Assembly: GCF_047495875.1 (NCBI RefSeq)
Contig: NC_092463.1
Coordinates: 10,240,622-10,304,621 of the forward strand
Direction of reading: 5' to 3'
DNA: 64,000 bases
Source of the DNA: Pithys albifrons albifrons
Taxonomy: Eukaryota; Chordata; Aves; Passeriformes; Thamnophilidae
Part shown: one piece after another, positions 42,501-54,500 of the stretch
Layout: the number at the start of each line of letters is the position of its first letter
Position numbering within the stretch: the stretch's first letter is position 1
Notes under the pieces: model-generated
Database searches by the model: none
What the model was told of the DNA's origin: nothing
What the model saw: the letters and a program-made list of their open reading frames with translations, nothing else
Made by a program: the position numbers and the translations under genes

Positions 42501-45500
42501 TAATCAGAATTTGGTTACCAAAGATCTTGAACTCAGAACATAGTGTACCTATTCAGTAATTTTTTAAGTATCTGTAATGTCCTTGTATTCTAAAGATACC
42601 ACTAGACACCTTTAACAGAAGCTGAACATGCATAAATCCCAACCACTATAACAACCAAAGGCCATGACAAACTTGAAGGGAGGCATCTTTAATGGAACTG
42701 TTGCGAGTCAAAATCACCTTGAGAGAATCTAGAACTCATTTTTCTGCTGTATTCATTCCTGATGTAAGATTTTTTACAAGTATGCTTCAGCCTCTAAAAC
42801 TATAGTAAACAGAAAGCATAATTTTTAATGGAAGGTACACAACACTGTGCATGTTAGTCCTTCGTGTATTTGAAGGCTGAAATGCTAATTCCTTCATGTT
42901 TCCTTATTAAAGGTGGCTTATGAGTAAAAGGAAGCATAATTTGCCTATTCCAAACTACAGTAAAACAGCTCAATTGATCAAATCAAAAGAAATAACTAAG
43001 AAAAAAGCTTACGAGTCATCATATGTTGTAAAACAGTTAAAACCAATTAGAATAGTTACTGTATTTATGTACCTCCATCAATAGTTGTACTTCAGTGGTT
43101 CACCCAGTAACTGCCCAGATGAGTTAATTAACATTTTCTTAAAATGTGAAAGTTGACATAACACTAACTTTGAAAAGAAAATATTAAACTTACACAACGA
43201 GATTACTTCAACATACTTTTATAGATTATTAGAATATATGAGAACAAAAATCATTCCTAAACTTAATACAAACTGTTAGACCAAAGCTGTAGAAGCATCT
43301 TTGTTACCTTCTCAGATACTGGACATCAATTTAGAAAACACGGAGAGCAACACAAATCAGTATTTACTTATTTCAAATGACATTAAGGCATTAAACAGCT
43401 AGTGAAAATTAATGCCTAGCTTTTATTCTTTTTTTTCTGTGGATTAATGTATGTTTCAGTTTATAATACAAAATAGTAGCTCCAGTTTTATTCTTCATAT
43501 AAACAACATTTAGCTGTGGTCTACAGCAAAGAATAGAGTTTCCATACGACAAGGCTGTCTTGAATGATCACTTACATTCCAGGGCATGAAGTGCATTTCA
43601 AGAATACATGGTAGAAATCAAACAAATATATAAAATAAAAGCAGAGATACATGCAAAATTAAGTTACCACTAGTAACTATACTATAAGGGCTGCTGCTGT
43701 TACTTAGTTAATGTCTCATTTCACCAAGAACCACTGATTCCAGGTCTTGATCTGGGCCTTACCTCATCATCTCAAACTCATCAAACGACTCAATCAGAGA
43801 CACTGCTACTTCATACATTTTCTTTTTTATCACTGGTTCCTCAATGCTTTGAGAAAGAAGCTGTTTAGAGAAGAAGGTATTGAAGTTAACACAGTGTAAC
43901 AGGTCAAAAGACTGCAGCTCATGGATGTATTTCCATTTGTCAAGGGCTTTTCAATTAAACTGATCCCGTACAGAAGCTTGCACAAAGAAGTTACTTCATC
44001 TGATGCACTCATTATCTGCTAAACAGACATTTTTCTTCAGGCATCCAACCATTCTAATGCTAAAGAAACACTTCTGGTATTTACCTACCAAAGATAAGCA
44101 TTAGGCCAAACTCCACTCATTTGCATGACATATTCCTATCAAGGAGTTTTAAGCACATGACACTGATCACAACCCATGGGAACAGGATGACACAGAGAGG
44201 AATTTGTGTAAGGAAGGTGCAATGCTTCTCACAGCTACTGCAATGCAGGTCTCCACCTGACTGCATACAAATCACACACCTTACTCAAATTGTTTTTGCA
44301 TTTAATGGATCTTGTGTTTTGGCCTGTCATAGGATTACTGTTCTGTGGTTCACAACAGAACCATGATGATTCTGTCTGCATTGTTTTTAGCATTCTGTGA
44401 CATACTCAAGGCTGAAACATTTAAGAACATAAATAATCAAGTCTTCAGAGCAAAGACTGTAACTTAATCACTTTTCAGTTTTAAAATAAAATGTTAAATG
44501 AACTAAACATGTTTTGGAATAGGTCTACAATATCACAAAATTTTGCTGCGGGAAAGTGGTTTTTCATCATTGCTCACCTTCCATGCTCAGGTTTCTCCTC
44601 ATTCTAGTGCAAACTCTTTACCAGACCAAGAGTTTCAGAGCTAAAAGTCACAGAGAACTGAGCTATCTAAACTATTAAAATGAAATTACCTATTTTTCTA
44701 CCAGTTTCCATTCTGAAAGAGTTCATGACAGAATCACCAAAGCATTGCTACTACCATTGATCCAGCAACACTGACTTAGATCAGCTTTTGCTACTGCAAC
44801 CTCTGTCCTCAGCTTTCCAACCCTTACATCAGGAGACCTTGGCATCTTCAGAAAGACTCCCTTCTGAAAACCCTGAGAAAATTATCCTGCTGTCTTCCGG
44901 CACAGGATGGACTGGGGGATAAAAAAGTGCCATCTATAAAAAAGGGGCAATATTCTTTCCACTTCTCTGACTCCCCTGAAATCAACCACCCAGGCAGACT
45001 TTCCAGGTGTACAACTCTGTCAGTCCCAGGGCTTCCACACTTCATTTTACACTGGTTATAGTAACACTTTTCCAGAGAAGCTCGATTAGTGCATGAGAAA
45101 ACACAGAATCACAGACTATTCTGAGTTGGAAGGGACCCACAAGGATCATCGAGTCCAACTCTTAAGTCAATGGCCCACACAGGGGATTGAACCCCTGACC
45201 TTGGCATTATTACAACCGAGTTTTAACCAACTGAGCTAATCTCAGGGTCACAAAACATTACTTCTTGAAAGTACCTAAATACTTTTTTTTCCCACCCCAA
45301 GATATGTGAAAATCCAAGTGATTTATCTCTTCTGGGCTGCTCGAACATAAGATTTTTGGGTTTTATCATCCCTGCCCAAATAACTGTCAAATTTGTCTTT
45401 GCAATTTTGCTACCAATTGTACCTTTAGTGTTCTTTTAACATGACAAGGTTTCCAGGTACCTCCTAATAAAAGGTAACAATGTGACAAACAGCAAATCCA

Positions 45501-48500
45501 AAAGCCAGTCAGACCTGACTGAAATAATATAAAGCAGTCAAAATAGCTTTTGACAGCAGCTCACTACCTTCATCAGGACTCCAAGTCCAGTACCAGGGAT
45601 TTGGAGTTTGCAAGCCAAAAATGACTTGCAGTTATGCACTTCATTTTTTAAATCTGCTCACTGAATAAACTACACAATTAATTTGGATTTCATTTCTCCA
45701 ATACTCTCCATAACAGTAGGTAAGCATTTACACAGCCAGCTTTAAAATTGCCTGTAGACAGAGCCCTCATGCATTTTTTCATGAAGTGTTTTGATGATTC
45801 CTTGGGCCTTAGGGGTGTTGTTGATATGACAAAAATCACAATCCTGTTAAACACCAAAAACAATGTGCATAGAAAGCCTATTATGCCAAAAGAAACTACC
45901 TTCTGTAAGCCCATGCTCACAATTTAAACAGTACCACCTAGAAATGATCCATTATCTGGGCAAGGATAAACCAGTGTCACACTGAAGAGTGTTTCTTGCC
46001 TTCTTTCACTTATTTTTATTCTTTCCTACAAATGAAGTAATTCAAGTGGAAAGCTTTTTTCTTTGATTCAGTTAGATGTCCGTATAGCCACAGCAAATTG
46101 TTTACTGCAAACAGGCATACAGAAGTAAAAACAATGACTGGCATTTTTATTTATCTTCCAAATCACAACTGATATCAATGAATTCACAAATTGTCCAAGT
46201 CAGAACTACACAAAGAATTTTTTTATTTTCAAGCATAGTTTTAAAGCATTATCACATGGAGAAATAAATGATGTATTTAAAGCCAAGAGCTCCATAGGAT
46301 TCATTAAAGAATTCTATATTTATATAGGGACATTGAATTATTTTAACTTTTTTTTTTTAGAAGGGTCAAAGGTTCACACCTCACAGCAAAGAGACAGGTA
46401 CAAGGGACTAACCTGATTTCAACTGAGATGCTTTAACGAATGAGCTAAGATATATGTAATCTGGGTTTACAGTTATTAATTTTAAAATCAAAAGGAAACC
46501 TGGAAAAAATTCTGTTTATCTCAAGAGCAAAGACTGTGCTTTCTTTTAATTGCTGTATCCTTTTATGTGAATTTTACAGGCTTTTATAGGTGAAAACAAA
46601 ACATCAAGAACTAAAGCCTGAAGCCTGTACCTCAGGCAGTTATCCAACTGATTTTGATTTTAGCATGATGAAAGATGTGCCCCTGCTTCCATATGGCAGT
46701 GTTAGCTCAGTAACTGTCTTAACACTCACATTCTACTTTCTTTTTAAGATGTTACACAAATCATCTTAGACCTTTCATGTTTTTAAGTAGATTTTAATTG
46801 TAACTAGTGTTCAGAGAAAATCTTCACAGAAAGCACCATAAGAAACAAGATAGAGACCAAGCATCAGTGCTTTATTATTCAGTGTGTCCATTTTTTTTCA
46901 TATATATAAATAAGGAAAATCCAAAGCACTTATGTGCTTCTATTGGTGCCCTAAAGCACAAGTAACTACTTGGACAAACACACTCTCCTGAATGGCTATA
47001 GACAGGACAATACAAGACAACACAGGACGTAGAATTGGATGAAAACTTGAAAAAAGAAAGCCACAGAGAAAATTAAAAAGGATAAAAAGGCCTAAGCACT
47101 GAAAGCCATTCCTTTTGCTCATGATCCCCGAGGTGAAAGGTGTGGAACCTGACATTCAGCTCCAAGTGCAGCTATGACAAATCCAACATGACTAAATTAA
47201 TCTCCTCGCTGAATTTCTTGGTTATCTTTTTGTTGTCATCATCAGAAACCTTTTACAAAAAACAACATATATTACATAATCTGCACCATATAATCTATCT
47301 GACCAGCCATACTAAGATACGAATACAGATGGACCAACTGCTACAAGCACAGAGTTTATTTTTTTGGGTTGTTGCATTAAACTTCAACAGTTGACAGCCT
47401 TTGATTTTAGCTTGTCTGTTTTGAGGCATACCAATGCCTGTGCTGTGTGCAGCATTAATTATTAGCTTTTGGGTTTCTCAAATGACTGGGTTCTCAAGCA
47501 GTTTTATTTCACTGTTTTATTTTCTGTAGAATTGAGGGATGAAAGCTAAATAGTAAAAGGATGTTCACACAATGCTCCTTTTTAAGTGCATCCTTAATGT
47601 TCTTCATTGCAGTAACAGTATTCTGACTTATGAAAACTGAACAATAACTACTCCCATGTCCCAGTTATTTTTGGAGTGGGTGTCACAATTAAAGCCTGAG
47701 TGCATTTGTTGTACTTTGCTTTAACCTGTTTATTTTGCCTTGAACCATAATACTGGAAGAGTTCACTCGAGTTAATTCCTACTTAGCTGTTTTTCAAATG
47801 TAAAACAACCTCCTATTATAAAACCACAGAAAACAAAGTCATTCATATTTCCATTTATTCCTTCATTATCTGCTGTCTACACAGATACTTGCTATAAAAT
47901 AGCATGTCAGAAGCTGTACAAACAAAACATTCAAAATTAAATCCATGCAGTTTATAAGCTAAAGACTGATACAGCAAACAAATCTTCAGCCACTGCTACC
48001 CTCCTTAGGCACCAGAGCAGCAGCTCTCCAGTGCACTCATAACACTGCCAAGAGCCCACCAGGGATCTGAGAGGTATCTGTTTTTCTAACATATTTTCAT
48101 TATTCAAAATTACATATTTGCTACAGGGGCCTATGTAGCTACAACTGAAATATTTTCAGAACTGCTGCATAACATCTCTGGGGCTATTAAGAAAAAAAAA
48201 ATTAAAGAAAAGGCAAAGAAAAATTTTAAAGCCTCAGTTGCCAAGAGAAGCCAACTTGGCAACATCAAGCTACTAATCACAAACAGTTGTTTTCTGATAA
48301 CTCTTTTATAGCACTTTCTGCCTCTGATACATAACACTAACATGAATCAACCCAGGAAATACTCCCTGATTTTCTCTGCTATATTCAAAGAGATCTGTAA
48401 AATCTTCATATATTACTTTCTGCACAGAATTTTATATCGTTCACCTTAAATGACATATCGAACAAAACGCCTCAAACTGCTTAAAATGCCCAGCATTTGA

Positions 48501-51500
48501 CATTCCATTTCTGTTACATGAAAGAAACTAGTCTGATGGTGCGAAGACTCCCATTTTATCATCATGTATTAATTCTTATCTAGAACTATAATGTAAAATT
48601 CATCATCTGTATTTTATTCCACAGTTGTCTATTGACTGTTCTATTTTTTCTTTACTCTACCCAAAGAAATGAAATTATATTTACACTACCTTAAAATCAA
48701 CAGTCTCCTTCAAATCATCAAGATAATATTCTTCAACTGCAAAAGGTTTGCCTTCCACCTTAAATACACAGACTGGATTTGGCCCATTAGGAACCGGAAG
48801 AGTAAAGTAATCTGCAAATTCTTTAGAGCTGATGGAAGCAGACATCAGTATTACCTGTTAAAAAATGCATAGCAAATGTAAAACAATTTTAACACAAAAT
48901 GCCCCACTCCATAGGAATCTCCACTTACTCTTCATGCTACAACAGTCTAACTTTAGTTACTATAAGTACGTAACACAAGTACATTTAGGACAATCAAGGC
49001 TAAATGCTTAAGATAGCCCAGCTAGCACATGAAGAAAGGTAAGCACCTGTAAGAGAATGGCTCAGGCTAGATGCCTAGGGTGGACAACACTGTAGAAGTT
49101 CAACCAAACCTATACAGGACTCCTGATAAAATGCCAAATCAAAAATGCCATAAAATACAAGAGCATTGCCCTCACAAACTGACATGAAGGCAAGACAATG
49201 AAGTGGGTGTTGTACCACAGTGCTCAGCTACAAAGTAAAGATAACAGCACAAGGAACACACGCAGAGGGCAGACTAAACCATGAAGTTATTTAGTTTGAT
49301 CCTGAAAGGACATAATTCTGCCAATATTACATGAAACCTGTCCCACTACAGCATGAACTGCCTCATGCACCAACAGACAGTGGCTCACCTATGCCAGGAC
49401 AATAAGCAAAATATAATCTCCCCTGAAGGCTACTGAAAAAATCCAATCTAAATTATCATAACTGCAATTATAGGCAAGGAATAATAAACTACCCTTTCTT
49501 GTAAACCACTCTTTGCAATTTGGACGATGTAATCTGTGTGGGGTCTTCCAAAATGAAAGGAAATGACAGATTCTTAACAGAGTGCCTGAAAGATCATGTG
49601 AGTGAGTAAAGAGTTTCATTTACTCCTAAAGCAGAAATTCAAAAAGCTTGTATCCCCAACAGAACAGACAAACACACTCAAATAGAGGATAACCAGAGCA
49701 CACAGTTCTTCAAGATTAAGCAGTCCAAAACCACTTTTACAGCATGGAGATGTCTAAAGACCCACCAGATGATACCAAAAACCGCTATTAGTCATTACTG
49801 GAAACTGCACTGTTTGGTCTCACCCAACAGAACCCCTCTTACAGGGAGTTCAAATCAATGCAATGGATTGCATATAAGAACAGATTCCCTTCCAATGACA
49901 ACAAAACCAGTCAACCTACAAATCGACTTATGTCTGCTTTGAACAGAAAAAATCACATTAAACAACTAAACTGAAGCACTGAAGAGACAGTGTCATAAAA
50001 TATCTGTAGTTTCGAATAGTTGCACAAAAAGATACTGAGTTAGCCCAACTCCATCCTTGTAATTAATTTCTCACAATTCAAGAGCTCCTGACTGAGACCC
50101 CAAAGACTAAAAAGGTCATGCTAAAAGTCTGTACACTGCTTTAGTACAAAGCACAAGTGCCTAAAGTGCAGAGAAAATTCTCAGCCACATTTAACTACCA
50201 GTTCTGCCCAGAAATTACAACACAGCATTTCTTGTCTTTTGCTATTTTTCCTACTTTAAGAAAAAAAGCTCAGTATTTCCAGTGCTACCATATTTAAGCA
50301 AGGATAAGCACTGCCCTCAATATCCAATACGTAATTCCAGTCAAATATCCATCTTGCATTTTTTAGCCTTAAGCAGGCTTTAGAAACTAATGCATTTTAA
50401 CATGAGTGGAAAAAAAAAGGTCTCTCAGAATACATTACAGCAGCCTGGAAAATAGTGCCCTTTCGCTTGCTTACTTATGAAGAGCAACAAACTAAATAAT
50501 ATTTTAGTGCAAAACAGTAACACAATAAATTTGTGGTAAATTCATTAAATACACAAAAATACGCTTGTGAGAAAAAAGCAGAATTCCATTTGAACCCACC
50601 TTTACAGACTGGGAATTTGTATACAACAGTTTACGGGTCACCAAGAGCAAGAAATCCATTTCTTCTGTACGCTCATGCACCTGGAAGGCATAATGCACAA
50701 ATTATTTGTAATTAATTTATGACCACCTTTTTGACAATCGCTTGGTTTCCTACTCAATTTTATGGTTTATTTTTGTAATTTGGAATAAAAATACATTTTC
50801 ATAAAAGAAAACACACTTTTCAAGACTATGCATGTTAATCACACTTTAAAATCCCAACAAGGGTGTTCAGATGACTACAGCACCTTTTGTGAAAAATCAT
50901 ATGTCACTATTAAGTCATAAAAATCATAGGATAATGATTAAAAAGCAAATTATGAGCTCCAGCCACTGGTTCTACTCCAGTTGACAATAAAAGCTAAAGT
51001 GATACTGATGCTGGGTGAATCAACTGTACCACTAAGATCACAAATGATCCAGGAAGGGACTATGTTGGTTTGCCTGAAAACCAACCAAGTTGAATAGATG
51101 TGCCCCATTCCCAACAGCTTCTAGCTATGATCAAAATACACAACTCTTTTCTAAAATGAAAAAGATTTAAAAAAAATTTACACCCACTTCTTTTTATATC
51201 CTAGCACCTGAGTTTTCTGCCTGCTCCTTGCAGTTCAACAAATATTTCTCAACATTATCTATGATGATCATATCCCCTTCCTAAATTACAGTTTAATTAA
51301 ATTAAGTGCAGCAGCTTTTTCTGGAAGTCAGTATTCAACTGCTGTAAGGTAATTAGCATATTCTAATATAATATAAATATAGCCTTATATTCATTACAAA
51401 AATAATTTAAATAAGGCAGTTTTCAGACTGTCAGTAAGGTCTTGCTGTAGGAAGTCAAGACTTTTGTTCTAGGTTTGTTTGGGTAGGCTTCTAAACGTCT

Positions 51501-54500
51501 GCAGTGCTCTAAGAGAGTTGAGACTTTGGCATATGGGGAACAGGAGGGACTAGAATTTTGCCTGGGGAAGCAAAACACACACAGTCTTGACAGCCAGATG
51601 CTGCTGAAAGAAATGGTACAAACTGATACCATCAGTTCAAATCACAGCACCCAGGCAGAGCTGGAAAAATCCGTTCTCCTGGTGTAATGGGCCAGAAAGT
51701 TTCACTATAACTTTTGTATCTGACTAATAATTTTTAAAACTAAATGAACAATCTAACACTTCTCTGTGTATGCATCTTCTATTGTTCATCTTTTGAATAT
51801 ACATCTACCCTGATTTCCTTATCTTTAAAACGTTAAGGTTGGCAAGACTACTAATACATTAGAGTGCTCTTTAGGATTTAGGTTCTTTTGTATGTTTGAA
51901 TGAAGTCCTAAAAGTTTCTACATATGAAAATTTAACTATTTGCTCAATCTTTTCAAAGTTTCCAATTTCAAATTCCAATTTCAGGATTACAATTTCAAGT
52001 GCAGTCATGACACCCTTCCTTGTTACTCTAGGAATCTAATGGTATTTCAAGTACTATCTCCCTGCTTCTCAAATATCCAAGAACTGAAGTTGCTCTCAAC
52101 TACAACAGCATTATGGAATAAAAATTAAAAAGACAACTTACAAAGCAAGCAAAACAAAAAACACCAACTCCAAGCAATAACAACAAAAAACACAAAACAA
52201 AAAAACCCAAACACCACCACCCCGCAAAAAAAACCCCAAACAAACCCTTAAGTCCTCTTCTGTATCACCACGTCCCACATCCATGGTTTGTGAAAGCACA
52301 GTCTCTCATCTATGATTAACAGTCAAATACTGCTTTTCACACAAAGTAAGCACAGAAACATGTAAAAATTATTCAAATTACAAAAAACCTACAAGTGTAT
52401 TTTCTTTAGCTTTTTAGTGAAGTGACAGCAATAGCAATGAATCCATATGGGTGAACTGTAAATTCAGCCAAAAGATGGAACATGCAAAGGGGTATTTTTC
52501 AGGATATTCCTGAAGCATAAAGACTCTTTGTAATACCTAAGTGAACGAAAACTAGCTGCCTCTTCCTAATGACTCTAGCCAGGCAGGTTGTTGAATTCCA
52601 TGAGGTGGATTAAAAAAACATATCAAAACATAAGCACTCACAAAACCCTCCCCACATGCTCAATTCTAAACTTGTTGCTCAAAGGAAGGCTGACACAAGC
52701 CTATTTCAGCAAATGTTAGCTCAGACAACTTATACAAAGCATCTTTACAAGTAGATGTCTGCTTTTCTCTTACATAGTAAGGGAGAAAAAAAGAGAAGGC
52801 TTTCTTAATATGAAACTTAACTTATTTAACAACTTACTTCATCAATGAAAATATGTGTGAATTCAGTTAGGCTCTTGGCAGAAACTACTTTCTGAAGAAG
52901 AACTCCAGTTGTCATATACAGCAGCCTTGTCTCCTTTGTTGAAATGTTCTCTAAACTTAACTAACAAATTTAAGAAAAACACATATAAGATGTATATAGT
53001 TAATATATTTACAGAAACATGCATTTGAAAGTACTCCAAAATGAAACAGTGCAAACCCACCAAAATTATTTACTCACACTTGTAAAAATCTCTGCACAGA
53101 AGTGTCCTCAAAGCCCAGATCCAGTTAATTGATTTTTCTTTGAGAGAAATTTAAAAAAACTAAAATTTAAAACTGTGAAGTTTATTATCAAAATTCCTTG
53201 CTAGGAGCTTTAACCTGAGAATTCTTTAAAGACTTCTAAAGGTATGGGCATGATCCTTTCCATTAATATGCAGAACATGAAAAATACTTTCCCAGAATGT
53301 ACTAGACAGGAAAAGGAATGATCTGTAAGATACCACCAAGGCCAGGTAACTTATTCCTGAGAGGAAAGTTCTACAACCCTATGTTATGTAGTAGATTTTT
53401 GATTCCTGAAGTACTTCTGTAACTTCAGCTATGTCAGGTGCTGCCTATCCAGGCAGGCAGAGCTGTGACCATGTTTCACTTGCAGCTTTTACATTAGCCT
53501 AGAGCAGGCACATCCACACTCAGCTGTTTTACCTCCATTCCTACTCAGCTCACACAAGGGCTGCTGAAACAAGCACAGCACATCCACATACACTGTCCTG
53601 AAGACAGTTTGGAAGCACAGCTCCATTTTAGGTCTTCAAGACTCATTAGCCCAATGAATCAATTAAGCAATTTTTTGAATAATTAATTCAAGGTGTCAAA
53701 TCACACCAAAGACTTTATGTGGAGCTTACTTTGGAAAAACCAATATACCTAACTGTCCTGGTATAGAGTTAATGTCTTCTTTGTAGCTGGTACAGTGCTG
53801 TGTTTTGGGGATTTAGGAAAACATTGATTACACACTGGTGTTTTGGTTGTTGCTGTCATGTTCATCCTAAGACAAGAAGGGTTTTATTGTGGTTTGTGCT
53901 CTGCCAGTAAGGAGATACACAAAAGAATTGTGAGGGAGCACTAGCTGGGACAGGTGACCTGAACTGGGCAAAGGGATACTCCACACCATAGCACTTCATG
54001 CCCAGTATGTAAACTGGGGATTTACCCTTTAAGGGGAACCAATCAGCAGTTTCAGGATGGGTCTGGCATCAATCAGCGGTTGGTGAGCAACTTTATAGTG
54101 CATCACCTGGGGGGTTTTGTTACTATTTTTTAATCATTACGTACTATTCTTATTATATTTTAAATTGTTTCAATTATTAAACTGCTCTTGTCTCAACCTA
54201 CATGTTTTACTTTGATTCTCCTCCCCATTCCACCAGGTTTGGCAGGGGTGGGGTTAGTGAGTACCTGTGTGGTGCTCAGCTGCCAGCTGGGCTTAAACCA
54301 CAACTACAGCCCATAGTAATGCTACCAATATGATAGCTGGAGGCTATTAATATTGGCTCAGTTAAAATTTGAGATAATGCCAGATCATAATCACAGAACT
54401 ATCCTAAGCCTTCACCTCTCAGAACTGAAACTTGGTGATTAAGCATGAAGAGCCTTTTTACTTTGTTTTCCAATCTATCTGAAGAAAATTAAACTTTGTG

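Larger units (their letters stand above)
48855..52837. other. Introns 48855-50599 and 50681-52837
   Basis: AT-rich intron with the A/C-rich tract at 52138-52250. No mobile element or RNA gene is recognised. Confidence 0.6.

Noticed and set aside
45165..45244. A tRNA-Ile gene on the minus strand
   Set aside because: The A and B boxes are present, but the cloverleaf is degraded and continues straight into a CR1-type tail, so it is the head of a SINE.
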